A stretch of DNA of 64,000 nt from the NCBI GenBank assembly GCA_013368325.1, contig JAACJK010000005.1, positions 666,424 to 730,423 on the forward strand, written 5' to 3'. The notes beneath the pieces are model-generated. The model had not been told where the DNA came from. It made no database searches and was given only the letters and a program-made list of their open reading frames with translations. Made by a program: the position numbers and the translations under genes. Below, piece after piece: positions 1 to 12,817 of this stretch (its first letter is position 1; every line of letters starts with the position of its first letter). Source of the DNA: Ephemerocybe angulata. Its lineage: Eukaryota > Basidiomycota > Agaricomycetes > Agaricales > Psathyrellaceae.

Positions 1-2426
1 AGGGGTGAATAGGGCATCACCGCGAGATTCGAAGTTGGCCAACTTCTGCATCAGACTGGCCTTCTCCTTGTTGATGGGGTACGCCGCGTGCTTGTTGTGA
101 ACCCAAGTCTTTGCCATGTCCAGAAGGTACTTGCAAAGCGTAACACTCTTTGTCTTGTCGACGAGCGCAACCAAAGCCATCAGAAGCCACCTGCGGCTTT
201 CACCCAGGGCCGACGTATAGTCCCGACAGATGTCCAGGAACATCATCAGCAATCGGACATTTGCTTCATGGGCAGCCGTCCCTGGCGTTGATCGGATATG
301 GTCCTTGACGAGTTCGCTAAATAGCTTCATGAATTTCTCTGCGTTCGTCGAGTTACCAGGGTTTCCGGAACCGTCGGTGCTGGAGAACATCTCAGGTGTT
401 GTGCGAACGACGGACTTCACGATGAGAAGCACTCCGCGAACGTTGGCGCGAGAAGAGGTCATTGAGGTTTCAGCAAAAACATTGTGGACGGTCCTGTGGA
501 ATTCGGCCAACTCTGTGTCCCCGGAAGGCGCTGATTCGGTGAGGGGGAAGAGCGAAAGGAGTTTGTCGAATATGGGGTAGAGAATATCTTGGAGCGTGGC
601 GTCCTCGGAAAGGAGACCCTTCATAATCAGTTTCTGTAGGATGGGGGCATTCGCGATATACCACGAGTCAGGCTGGTCAGCAGCAACGACCTGGAGCACC
701 TTCGCAGCAGCGATACCTTGGGCTAGAGCAGCTTCGGAAGCAAAGTCATTCTGAATATTGCGTTAGTGTATGATCATGCAGGTAAGTTAGGTTGGAATAC
801 TAACCTGCTCTAAGGCCCGGGCGAAAAATCTAAGGCCCACCGTCACATCATTCCAACCGTTAGGACCGACTATACTTTGCAGCAACGAGAGCACCCGAGG
901 GGTGAGGTTAACTTTGACAGCGGTTTCATGGGTTATTGTAGCCAACCGCATGAGATAACCGACCATCGTCTCTCGCAGCGCCAGTGGTGTCCTCCACCGG
1001 AGTTCTTTCGGAATAGGTTTCCCTTCATCTGCCGCTCGCTTCGTCTCCTGCGCAGCCCGTTCCTCCCATTTGAACACCGTTGCCAAGACTTCAACTGAGA
1101 CCGAACGCGATTCCGGCACCGACGATGCTGATAGGCCGAGTCGATTCAAAGTGCTAGTCATATGAGGGATGAAGAGCGAGCGAACAGGGAAGAAGAGGTC
1201 TGGCTGCTTGACGATGAGATGATAGATGCAAAGGTGTGAGGATGGTTCCTCTGACAAAATCCGTCGCGTCTCTTTCGCCCAGAAGGGGTAGCCGCTTTCG
1301 TCGACGTCCATTGGGAGGCAGGGTACCAAGGTGGACAGGGCTTCGTAGCGCACGGTCGGGCGTGATTCCGAATGAGGAAGCTGCAAAAGTCCTGTCCAAG
1401 CGCGGAGGATGAATTTGGGAGGCGTAGGGAAGGTAGAGAAGAACCGGGCTGCCAGAAGATAACCCATCTGCTTCACTATCACATCCTCGCAATTCGAGAT
1501 ATGGAACCAAATGTACTTGACGATGTCTTTTTTGACGTCTTCCAAGAGGTCCGGGTAATACTGGACAAGGGTGGTTGTGAGATGGAGCAGCTCCGTCCGG
1601 AACATGTCGTCGATGCCAGGTGTGCCGCCACCCTTGGACAGGGGGGTCCAAACGAGGCGGTGAAGCTGGGCAATGAAATCGGTGTCGATCAAACGGTCGG
1701 AGTTTGAGGATCGCGAGGCCTGGACGAGAAGTGTCGGGGTAACCACATAGCGAAGGAAGAAGCACTTGTGTTGCCACGTATACTTGGGGTCATTGAACCA
1801 AGTGATGAAGCGGAGGAGGACATTTCGACGAAAGAACAGGTCTTCACTGAGGGCTACATGTTGGTAGAGGAAGTTGGTCGTGCTGACAGTGTCGAGTTCG
1901 AGGTTGCGGGTGTAGATGGAAACGAGTTAGAAGAGAAGATCGATGCGTGGTGACTGCTTGAGAATCTTTATGAATATTCTTCGAATAATCGCATGCCAGT
2001 GAGTCAGATAGAGAGTATCCACCCCTTCATGGGGCCGGTGGTACAATTGAGTCCCAACGGAACATCGACGATATACGGATACTGCTTGAAGAAGTCGGTC
2101 AAGTCATCGCAAAGCTGAAGAGCTGACTTCAACTCGCGAGGGTCGGATCCAACTGTCAACCGCGCTGCTAGGATCTGCAAGTTCCTGGCTAACTCCTGCT
2201 CGAGATTTGGTGCTAGATGGGCTTGGAGGTTGTTTATGTAGGTGCTCACCGTACTGGAGATCTTCAGATTCTGCAGCAAGTAGATGATGCCCTCAACGGG
2301 GAAGCGATTGAGGTACTTCCCAGAGGTTCCGAAAACGGGTTCTTCGTCGAAAAGTGCAGCTGTATTTATGTCTGGACGATAGCGGTGGGACGACTCGGAT
2401 TCGAATGGCTCGAAACAGCTACCGAT
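1..2426 (-). pseudogene. tra1: Broken, 5'-truncated Tra1/TRRAP-like gene segment (3' end beyond window)
   Basis: The reverse strand encodes the HEAT-repeat middle part of Tra1/TRRAP, the large inactive PI3K-like scaffold of the SAGA and NuA4 histone acetyltransferase complexes. Conserved stretches include RRNVLLRFITWF, FLRYVVTPTLLV and LFFPVRSLFIPHM. Coding blocks in transcription order are about 2426-2020, about 2018-805 and 750-1. A normal 54-base GT-AG intron (751-804) joins the last two and keeps frame, so this is a DNA-level copy and not a retrocopy. Two defects are visible. The reading frame changes near 2020. An in-frame TAA lies at 1927-1929, between the conserved pieces SPRIDLLF and LVSIYTRNL. 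No Tra1-like sequence is seen upstream of 2426, although Tra1 needs well over a thousand more N-terminal residues. I infer a truncated, decaying copy. The alternative is assembly error in an essential gene. Confidence 0.78.
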
Positions 2427-3167
2427 CTAAGGATTATGGCAATCAACGTTCAACACCGCAAAACAAAGGCTTGATTGCCATGAGACGCCAACAACCGTAG
2501 GTGATACACCATAATCCACCCAGCGACACCAGCAAAGTGGGTATATCGCCCCTTCCTACCGCACTATCTGTCAGACTGACACCCAAAGGTAGCGATATCC
2601 TACTAGAACTGCACAAGTCGGGATGGCCCACATGCGCCGCATGCCAACAGCGCCTGCCTGAAAGAGCAAAACCAATTAACCAAGACACAGGTGGGTCTCG
2701 ACGGGATAGAACACGCCAATACATGAACTGATATATATATATATATAGGTGAATGTCCCAGCAGCCCATGTTATCGCTATCTTACACCAATGATCACAAA
2801 CATAAGAGTGAAGCAGATGCAGTAGAGAAGGAGCATACGCTGACTCCCACCAAAAATGCGAAATGACTCCAGTCATATTGACCGTGAATGACTGGACTGA
2901 ACCAATCCATCGTTAGGTCCCGGTCGCGTAAGGTTAGTATGTTCAGGCAAGGTTGCTTAGTCCATGTTAATCTTTAGACTAGCCATGTACACCAGACCCC
3001 ACGACCCCACTAGCAAACACATCCCCACCCACAGGGTACTCTGCCGCGAGCCACGTATATGGGGCAACAGTAGTGGCAGAGGGGAAGGGGAGGGGTATAA
3101 GACAGCAGTGGTTCTCCGAGACAAACTCGCTTCGAGACGCTTGCTGACTGCCTTCGGCCCGCACGAT
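2427..3167. other. Non-coding stretch with a short TA microsatellite
   Basis: No convincing coding sequence. A TA dinucleotide run lies near 2731-2748. The left boundary coincides with the point where recognisable Tra1 sequence stops, so an old breakpoint or insertion may lie here. Confidence 0.5.
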
Positions 3168-4364
3168 ATGTTGGAGTTAAGGGAAGACGGCCGACAGCGA
3201 TCAGCTGCATCGTTGCAGCACCTATTCGGTTAGCACCCTGCCTAAGACCCTAAACCCTCTTGCCACACTGACCACTTATGCAGTAACCCGTGATGGTGCT
3301 ATACCCTCCGAGCTAGAGGACAAGATATTATCGTGGCTTCCTCTGCGTACTCTGAAGACGTTAGCGCAGCTGAAGTACATGAAGTTTACCATTCAAGCCC
3401 ACCTCAAGAGAAGGGTTAAGTTGATACTGAACGATTTTCACCTAGATGGGGACACCACAATGGATATGATGGTAAGACATGAAGTCGTCCTGTCGGGATC
3501 GGCCGCGTTAGCAATTGTGTCTCCAGGATCGTGCACCCCTGGAGACCTCAACTTCTATTGCCCTCTAGGGGCGGCGGGACCAGCAAGATCCCATCTTTCG
3601 ACTCAGCCAGGATTCCATGAAGAGATAATAGCCACGCAAACGGTCGCGACGTACAGGGCACCGTACAGCAAGTTGGACGTCAACAACGGTGTGAGACACA
3701 TCACCAAGTTCACCCACGTCCCGTCCGGTAAACGAGTATCTCTAGTAGAGTCCATATCCACGTCGCCATTAGTGCCAATATTCTATTTCCATTTGACGAT
3801 ACTGATGAACTGCGTTTCTGGTAGAGGTGCCACATGCTATTATCCTGAGTTGACGGAAAATCATGCAAGTCAGTAAGAGTCAGCCCAACATACACTCTTG
3901 ACGCTGATATAACGTATTATCACACAGGTCTAATAAATACGCATCTTTTGTTTGACTCCGTGCATAGGCCGCTAGTCCTGTCAAAGTGGGCTGAGGTGGG
4001 CATGTCTATGCACGACACCTGCGAGCAATGGCATCCCAAACATCCGAGTAATACAGTCGTCAAGAGGAAGGAAACATGCCAGTGGGCTCACCGACAGACC
4101 AAAGATACATGGAGGGCAGCATTGTCCTATGAAGGCGGCCAAGATACGATGCAGAGTCTGGGACCCGAAATATCCTGGAGATTAGGACATCGGTTCAAGG
4201 GGGAGACCCGGACTAAGCACTACAACCCCATAGTGCGCCTTGTCAAAGAGCATTGGCATTTACGCACGTTTCGACTCCAAGGAAACAGAGTAGAACACGA
4301 AGCACCTATAGACCCGATAACAGAAAAGGTGACGCAGAACTTATGGGAACGTTCTTTTCCTTAA
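3168..4364 (+). CDS. Orphan basidiomycete protein, F-box-like start plus SGSAAL domain (360 aa)
   Basis: Three exons, 3168-3228, 3284-3868 and 3928-4364, join in frame with GT-AG introns of 55 and 59 bases to give 360 residues. The start (PSELEDKILSWLPLRTL) resembles a short F-box-like helix pair. It is followed by a block with VLSGSAALAIVSPG, then GDLNFYCP, and later FHLTILMNCVSG and YYPELT. I recognise this order from uncharacterised proteins that are common in mushroom genomes and resemble a degenerate nucleotidyltransferase fold (GS motif followed by an acidic residue). Function is unknown. The first exon start is the first ATG that splices in frame, so the true N-terminus could differ. 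The gene is flanked by the Tra1 fragment and the RNR-like gene, with no sign of co-regulation. Confidence 0.68.
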
Positions 4365-5061
4365 GTACGAAACGTAGCAAGCTATATTCAAACCAGTGCC
4401 CCCATCCCAGACCCAGAGAGAAACTCAAGTTGGCCAAGTGTGGCGGATAAGCTATCGGAGAGACAAAATATGGAGGTCGAAGTGCGATATGGGGGTTGAG
4501 GCACGACTGCAAGCCCTAACGAGGAGACTATTGAGGCACAACGTCTAGGCCATGGGGCCAGGGTGATGACTTGAAGTCCTAATAGATTTGCGACAAATCC
4601 TACCCTCTTAGCGAGACCGACAATGCATTTTTACTAGTATTTAACCAAATGATAGTCGCAACTTAGCAGCTAAGAATATAGAGTATTCAGAGGAAATATG
4701 GGGAGATAATTGTGGCCAAAAACCTGGATGATATCAAAGAGACCATGCCGTCGCAACCGAGGAGCCAGCCAGACTGCAAATGAAATATATCTCGAGTGTG
4801 TACTCCGAGTCAGTGTATACCAAGTAAACAGTATATATTAGCAAATGAGCGATAAAAGAGGGGCAGACAAAGGCGAAAACCCTGTTGTAGATATCAGCAT
4901 TGGTAGCGAATGTAACGAGAACATATATTGAGACTCCAACATAGCGTATATTCCTCCTCATATCACCAGACGCTAGTTGGGGTAATTGGGTAGGAAGAGT
5001 CACAGACCAGCGAAGACGTTACTGAATTACATTTCACGCTCCAACATAGCATTACCCAGTG
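4365..5061. other. Intergenic, nothing recognised
   Basis: AT-richer sequence between convergent genes. No coding, repeat or RNA signal that I can support. Confidence 0.5.
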
Positions 5062-6128
5062 TCATGGATAAGAGAGACCAGAAGGAAGGGATGCCCCGTA
5101 CATCACACCGTACCCCATATCGGACAATACCTGATCTGCGCAGAAATGGACGTACTCCTGCAGGTCGACAATGCTGATAAGGGGGGATGGCACATTCATG
5201 AGGTCTAAAGTAGTCGATCAGGATGAGAGACGAATGGTGTGATAGCTTTGGAATGCAAAATGCCCACCTCTAACGTATTCAATTTCAATATCCACAGCTT
5301 CCCTGACTATGTCCTTTACCGTATCTTCAGGTAGCCTCTCCTCGAGAGTGCGTAGCATAGCGCAAGAGAACGATATGTGGAACTGTTCGTCTATTGAGAC
5401 CTTCCGATTAATTTCAGACAAACCTGGCATCTTATCCGAGCCGGATATCTTAGATATCACGGCAAAGCTAGGCGAAAAGAATATGCCCTCAACGCAGACA
5501 AATGCAACCAGGCGCTCAGCGAAAGTTCGATTATCCTCCAAAATCCATTTTATCGCCCAGATGTTCTTGAAAGCTATACTGGGAAGGCCAGTTGACCAGT
5601 GCACCAAAGATTGCTGGTCGTTATAATCTGGGATAAGCCAAGCTATAAGCTTGGCATAGGCCTCGGCGTGAATGTTCTCCCTACAAGAAATGAGCGGAAC
5701 GAAACCCATACGAGTCGGAAAGCCACAAGACACTCACATAGCCAACTGAAACCCGTAGAAATATTTAGCCTCCATTATAGCGACTTCCTGGAATAATCTC
5801 CCGACGATAGTGTCGACGACAAAGCCGTCGGCGGTCGCCAAAAACGACAGGATTCGAGAGACTGCCCGCTTTTCAGAGAGGGTCACAATAGTATCCCAAT
5901 GCTGAACGTCCGTGTCGAGCACTATGTTGGCGGGATTCCAAAATACCTCTCTAGCCGACGTGTACAGCTGCCACAACTGAAGATAGGACATTAGCACCTG
6001 AGACGTTACGGAGAGAAGCGGGTGAATATAGTCACCTTAGGGTGACAAGTGCGTAACACAGTATGCGATTCTTCAGCGAAACCTCCTACGTCAGGTTGGA
6101 GGGAAGGGGACGGCATGGAGTCACTCAT
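5062..6128 (-). CDS. Divergent ribonucleotide reductase small subunit (R2-like)
   Basis: Four exons (6036-6128, 5738-5997, 5268-5680, 5062-5204) join in frame to about 302 residues. R2 makes the tyrosyl radical that lets ribonucleotide reductase convert NDPs to dNDPs. The class I signature is kept: D about 88 (TADG), E119/H122 (ENIHAE), radical tyrosine about 126, E182 (VEGIFF) and E216/H219 (DEQFH), plus the block EAKYFYGFQLAM that precedes ENIH. All six metal ligands and the tyrosine are therefore present. Oddities: the sequence is far from ordinary fungal R2, the usual block after VEGIFFS.SF is altered, and the C-terminal tail that docks on R1 is missing. The frame ends at ...SGLSYP, while another frame near 5100 continues with more R2-like residues, which hints at a frameshift. 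One intron is only 38 bases. It could be a decaying duplicate, a captured gene or a specialised paralogue. Confidence 0.75.
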
Positions 6129-6645
6129 CGTTAGCTGGAGATAGACGACGGGCTGCTCGCCGTTGAGATCCACCACAACTTTATATACGGCTGGTTTGCA
6201 CTGTGCCGCTGTCTCGGGAAAGCAGTTAGAGATACCGTGAACCATGATGAATGCCTTACCCTAAACATGAAGCGCCATTACCCCCAAGAAAGGGGCGCTC
6301 GAGGATGAATAGAGCCGGGTGGGTACCTCTAAGCGAGGGTCACACCAGCCGGTGGGTAGGAAGGCGAGCCTCGATATCGACACGACAAGATTAGCGGGTA
6401 CCAGTCCGTCAAAAGTTTACACCGAAACCGCCGGGAGTAAAGGTGAAGGAGATAAGTCGCCCCCGATAATCCATGCATGCAGGAGGCAATACACAGTCAA
6501 GTCTGCGAATCAGCGAATGCCTAATCGGGCCGTATATGCTATGTCAGCCTTTCTCACGATCAGCTGTACAGCTCAGCCTGACAATCCTAACTTGATCCTA
6601 ACCAAATCCTATCTCGACTTGGACTAAAGCGTAACAGGACGACAC
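6129..6645. other. Intergenic between divergent RNR-like and Helitron genes
   Basis: No coding signal beyond short chance frames. It should hold both promoters, since the two genes point away from each other. Confidence 0.5.
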
Positions 6646-6652
6646 TATAAAA
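6646..6652 (+). promoter_or_regulatory. TATA box of the Helitron gene
   Basis: TATAAAA lies 36-42 bases upstream of the proposed ATG at 6688. It is the clearest TATA element in this intergenic region. Assignment rests on motif and position only. Confidence 0.5.
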
Positions 6653-6687
6653 GCATCGCTTCCAAAGCCTTCGCCTTCCACCACACT

Positions 6688-9600
6688 ATGGAAGCGGTAC
6701 AGGCATCAGCTGAATCCACCTCCCAAAAAGCCGAAGGGCGAATTTGTTACGATCGGCGGGGACTGGAGGCAGAGGGTAAGTTGTGGCCACGACCTACTAC
6801 CTACTGATGCACCTGCACCAACATTATATTGATTAACTCATTTACAGCCAACCCCGAATCGGAGCTGCATATGCAAAAAGTGCAATACAGCGACGGCCGC
6901 ATGGTATCTACTAACTTTGACATAGAGGAGAGCGAATGGAAATCTGGGTACAAGCTCATCGACGTAGCCCTAGATATAGAGGACAACGACTGCAGAACCC
7001 AGGACCCTTCTGTGGTATATATCAAGCATCCTATACACGCACTGATACAGACCAGCGGTGCAATTCGCAAAGCCGACATGCGAATAATAGGAAAGTTCCA
7101 TGGTATAAGACTACCCGCCTCCTCGGGGGTAAAAGATTTGACCAGAAGCCTGGTAGAACATAGGTGCGGTACAGACTGTCAGCAACTAATATTGGTTTTC
7201 CAAGCCAGAGCCAGGCCTAGAGGGAACAACCCATGGGATACACTAACATCTGTGTTCGACTGGTCCACAGAGATTAGATCAGCTGGGTGCGACGCTAGAT
7301 CTGAATCAAGCGAGGGCTCTATACTGTCCTTCTCCAGCAGGTACAGGCAAATCGAAGCCAACGCGGGCTCCAGTTTCGGTCCCGCTGGTAGCCCTATCTC
7401 AGCCGGTCTCAACCCTACCCCTAATACATGTCGGACCACCTTGGGGTCTCCAGAGGCGGGAGAATCAGGAGCTGTGGCTACCGTCCAGCAAGACGCGTCG
7501 AGCGATCCCCCCTCTACGACTACCACTCATCTAGTGCCTGTGGGGGAGACACCGATGCTCCGGATAGTCAAAGAGTGGCAGAGGGATATGGCCTTAGAAT
7601 CGTTCATAAAGCAGCCGTGCGCAGCTTGTAGCTCCATGACCTGCGCTCAGGACATAAGGAAAATAGCAGGCTCTACTCTGGATCTCACACTGCTGAGGAA
7701 TGACCTAATTCCAGAACAGCTACTCCCCAAGAGCTACAACTTTCTGGCTTACGACAGAGCCATACTAGATCCTGAAGGGTTAGAGAAACGCGAGGTCAAA
7801 GCAAATATATACCTATGCAAACACTGCGCCTCGGAGCTGTCCAAACGTCAGATGCCCAAATTCGCGCTAGCCAACTGGCTCTACTATGCCAGAGAGCACC
7901 TACCATCTGATGTCAAGAAAGCCTTCGAAGAGATGTCTATATTCGAGAAGGCGTTGATATGCCGAGTCAGAACGAACAGTCTCTTGTGCAGATTCTCAAT
8001 AGCGGGCGTAGAGGCAGATCCCTTCAACGACAAGTACATCCAAACTCGACGCCATATCAGGGGAAACGTGATATCGACACCTCTCGACGTGATAAAGTTA
8101 AACGATGTACTGCCTCCGTCGGGCACCATGCTCCGAGACACTATTTGCGCGCTCATTGTCTCTGCTACCCTTCCTACGGACGCTACTATAGAAAGTCTTA
8201 CCCCCATTCTGGTACGCAAGTCCAGGGTGAAGCTACTTATTGAATTTCTGGTTCAAAACAATCCACACTACTCCAAGTGCGAGGGCTTCAACGGATTCAG
8301 CTCCGAGTACCTCGAGGACCTATTTAGCGGCACTAGCGACACAGGTATACCTGCGGCTGCCAACATTGGCCATCTCCCTATCAACCATGCGGTGGAATCA
8401 CTAACAGACGACTACACAGATAGGTCTAATGGAGTGAGTGGACTGTTCATGGAGAATGTTGCCTACACTCTAGGCGACCATTCTGCTCAGAGCTTTCTCG
8501 ACATGAAGTTCCACGCGGTTGAGCAATGCACCTCAAGAAAGCCCTTCCTACATTCCAGATCCGGATCGCGGCCTGTACCGGATATAGAGAATCCTGCATG
8601 GTTAAGCTGGGCTCACCCAAACGCCGATCCGTTTGGACTCGGGGGATTTAATGATTCTCGGCGACGCAAGGCTATAGGGATGGAGCAGCAACTCAAGCAC
8701 ATATTGACCGCGAACGACCCCTTCTTCGAAAGGGACCCCGAGCTAGCGTTCGATGTGTATAACATAGTGAGGAAGGGCGCAGTCAATACCAGCCTGAGGT
8801 TCTCGGTGCCATACGGGGTATATGCTAGGACTGCAGAAAAGATCGCCTCTCTCGACAAAGACTTGGTGACAGGGCTGAGACAGAAGTACAAACGCAATCC
8901 CAATTACCAGCCATCCAGCATACCAGAAATCAATTTGATACGAGTAATGTCGTCGATCGCACCGTTAGCCCGCAACATACCTGGTACGGTGTCCCAAAAG
9001 ATAAAAATGCGAAACGAAATTAGAGCTATTATAAGCCAGAGAGGATCACCCACCTTGTTCGTGACTATCAATCCGTCCGATTATCATCACCCGCTAGTCA
9101 GCGTCCTGGCTACCCGCGCGAAGTCGAAGGAGGACATATTAACGCTGAGAGGAATGGACTCTACTACCAGAGGCAATATAGCTGTCCAGCATCCTGTGGC
9201 GTGCGCACAATTTTTCGATGCCATGATGAAAGCATTCATACACATCATACTCAAACATGGGCGTAAGAATGCTGCGCCGGGCATATTCGGGCACTGCGAC
9301 GCGTACTACGGCACGGTGGAGACACAAGGAAGGGGAACGCTTCATTGCCACCTACTGATATGGCTTAAAGATCACTTACCAGCAGAAAAGTTAGCAGATG
9401 AACTGAGAAACTCTAGTGAGTACGGACAGGCGCTGACCACATGGATAGATTCCATCATGACGTCGGGATTCCTGGGCTCTAGAGCCGTACTGAACAACCT
9501 GCCATTCGAAAGCGACAATGATACGGTCGAGACCAAAGACCCTCACCCAGCCAGCAAAGCCGAACCACTCGCGCGAGAGCACAGACCGACCGACTTTAGA

Positions 9601-12600
9601 AGGGAAATGAAGGAGTACGTGGATGATCTACTGACAAGGTTCAACTGGCACTCACACACAGGTTCGTGCTGGAAATACCTGAAACCGGGCGAACCAAGAG
9701 TAGCAGATAATTGTAGGTTCGGGATGACAGAAACAGTGGTACCAGCCACCACAATAGACCGAGAGACGGGCACCCTCACAGTGAGCCGCCTGCACCCGAG
9801 GATGACCCAGTACAACCCCACCATTACCTTCCTTATGAAGTGCAACACCGATATAAAGTTTATTGGTTCAGGAGCGGACGCCAAAGCCTTTATGTACTAC
9901 GTTACCGATTATATCACCAAAGCCCCTTTATCCATGCACGCTGGGCTAACAGCCTTATCATACGCTATCCGCCAAGGCGAGGCCAGGTTGGCACTCCCTT
10001 CGCAGGGTTCAGGCACTGTCGATCACAAGAGGGCGGTGACGATTGCGGTCAACAGCATGTTAGGAAGACAGGAAATATCACATCCTCAGGTGATGAGTTA
10101 TATACTAGGAGGAGGCGAGTGCTACACAAGCGAAAGTTTTCAAGCAATAAATTGGGCCGAGGTACTAAGATATGTAACCGAACAGACACTAACAGACCCC
10201 TATGTGGACCCCCCGACACGAGACCATGACCAAGACAGACACCCTGCAAATGGAGAGAGGTCACTAAACAGTCTAAGAGTGTCTATGAGACCGGCAGGGG
10301 ACAACATCACAGCTTCAAACACGCTCATGGACTATATATTCCGCCCGAAGTCAGAGCCTTATCAGTCGATGGGTTTGTACAATCATGTGGCCAGTACTAG
10401 ACGAACCGCTCACAAAGCAGGCAGCAAAAAGGTACATACTGGGTCGTTCTCCTCCGACGCACATCCCCAACACATGTCTCACATATTAAGCAGCAGACGA
10501 AAGCCGGTGGTACCGGTACTACTCGGCCCTCGGATCCAAAGGCGCCATGGAAATGATTTCGAACAGGAAAGCTGGGCCCGAGACATGTGTATACTCTTCA
10601 AGCCATGGAGACAGCCATCTGATCTCAATGCAGAGAACACTCCGTGGCAGGATAAAGTCGATGAAATCATACCACTCCTGTCAGAAAGGGACAAAAAGGT
10701 GCTGGATAACATGGCGCTCATAGCGGAAGGAAAGCAGGCGAGGGACGAGCGACCACGGGGGAAGAACAGGGGCATATCAGAATCCGCCCTCCTGGAACTA
10801 GAGAATCTTCCTGACCTTGAGGCGGTTCCTGAACGACCACTGGTCAACATATACGCAGCCGCACTCGAGCCTATAGAAGGAGGAACAGACTATAGGATCC
10901 GCAGCAAAGCCTCCGACTACTTAGACAGCTTGTTGGGGCCTGGAGCATCGAGAGCCATCCAGTCCTGCTTTCCTGCCACAAGCCTACAATCGTCCAACAC
11001 CTTGGAATCCGTCACAATCACGCACTCTAATCCCGGCCAGAATGACGCGGATATAATATCCGCACACAGGAAGTATATGGCGGCCTCCAAACGCAGGAAG
11101 GCACCGAGTGACGAAGAAGAGAGCGGAGAGTCGGGACCCAAGAAGAGGAGGAGGAGGAGGAGGGTCAAGGAAATACACCCTGCAGCGGAAATAGTGGACA
11201 CTATATCTCTACCATCCACCCAAAGGAATGCGGCTACACGTCCCCAAGCCATGGAAGCAGCGCGTATACTAGCCTCGTCCAAAGGCCTGATCAGCAATCC
11301 AGAGCAATTCAGAGCATTCATGACAATCGCAGATCACGCGACGAAAGGCGGACAACAATTACTCATGTATGTTGGCGGAGAAGGAGGTACTGGAAAATCC
11401 TACCTTATAGAGACCGTGGTCGAATTTTTCTCTCTGCTAGGAAGGAAGGACGAAGTGAGACTAGGAGCGTTTACAGGAATAGCTGCATCACTCATAGGCG
11501 GAAATACGCTGCACTCACTATTATCTATATGCACCAGCTCGAAGAATCCTAGTACGCTATCCAAACGATTGACAGAGGAATGGGGAAATGTGAAATACTT
11601 ACTTATAGACGAGGTGTCTATGATAAGCGCCCAATTTCTGGCATCGATATCGAACAAACTCCAGATGACTAAGGGCGACCACCATGCAGAAAGCTCCAAG
11701 ATATTCGGAGGAATAAACGTGATATTCTTGGGTGATTTTTTCCAGTTAGCTCCCCCTAAACAATCGCCAGTATACGCACACAAACTAGTAAGAAAGCCTA
11801 CATTCCTTGAGGCGCGGGACAATAACGGCATTGATGCCATGGCGGGCGCTTACCTATGGCGACAAGTACAGACAGTCACAATACTCAAGCAATCTAAGCG
11901 CCACGAGAACGACCCACTACTGGCAATACTTCTATCACTCATAAGAGGCAGACAATGCTTAGACAACACAGGATGCCAGAAAAAAGTGAACGGACTGACT
12001 GTAGTAGAACATTTGCGGCGCCGGGATATAGAGTACGTTACGCACCACGACCCCGCATTAATGCAGTCCTTCGAAGACGCTCCAGTTATCGTCGGCAACC
12101 GATTGGTCCGAGACCTACTGAATTCCACCATGTTAAAGTCACATGCCTCTAGACTGGGCCAACCAGTCGAACTGTACTACTCTACGGACCTCATTAAAGG
12201 CCAAATAGTTCAACCACCGTCCGCTATGACTCTATGGTAAGACCACGAAAGATTCGCTCGGACAGTTACCGATGTTCACTGGCATGAGAGTTATGATAAC
12301 GGAAAACATTACTGTACGCCTTAACGTGGTAAACGGATCAGAGGGTACCATAACAGACATTAAATACACTGAAGAGGAGGGGCGACGCTATGCGACAGTG
12401 GTGTATGTGCGCATAGATTCCAAGAGAGAAAATGTCCACGTACCTGGACTAGAGGCTGGAATAGTTCCCTTGTTCCCGACTAACACCAATGTACCTTTTC
12501 CCACCAGAACGAGCAACACTCTAGCCAAGACCTTCTCCAGAAGGCAAATACCGATAATTCCGGCATACTCTTACACTGATTATAAGAGCCAAGGTCGCAC

Positions 12601-12817
12601 ACTGAAGAGAGCCATCGTAGACTTAGCCTCTGCCAAGCAACAAGGCGTGTATGTTATGCTTTCCAGGACCACCTCTCTAGAAGGAATCCTCATATTGAGA
12701 TGGTTCTCAGAAGACAAGATACTACAGCAGATGACAGGGGAGCTGAGGGAGGAAATAAACAGGCTAGATGCTCTGGACGACGCATGCGCCAAAGCCTTTT
12801 CCGTAATCCACTCGTGA
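6688..12817 (+). CDS. Helitron Rep/helicase (DUF6570, HUH Rep, PIF1-like helicase), one frameshift
   Basis: This is the replication-transposition protein of a rolling-circle Helitron. Exon 1 (6688-6775) joins at a 72-base intron to a single long exon from 6848. Domains in order: a DUF6570-like block (about 370-410); the Helitron Rep with a FVTINPSDYHHPLV block (about 766) and an HUH-type LHCHLLIW (about 860); the catalytic tyrosine region YVTDYITK (about 1046); a basic linker; then a PIF1-family helicase with Walker A GGEGGTGKS (about 1540), Walker B LLIDEVSM (about 1615) and FLGDFFQLAPP. The final helicase motifs (SYTDYKSQGRTL, VYVMLSRT) lie in another frame from about 12242. The main frame stops at 12238-12240 after SAMTLW, and homologous sequence resumes directly with KDSLGQLPMFTGM. 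A 34-base intron here does not restore frame, so I read this as one indel. Otherwise the gene is intact. Helitron termini were not identified. Confidence 0.9.

Noticed and set aside
6829..6847. Helitron protein starting at 6829
   Set aside because: The in-frame start falls in the 3' end of an intron (TTTACAG). The exon at 6688-6775 with a TATA box upstream joins in phase.
12239..12272. A 34-base intron rejoining the Helitron frames
   Set aside because: Removing it leaves the wrong phase, and homologous residues are encoded inside the supposed intron.
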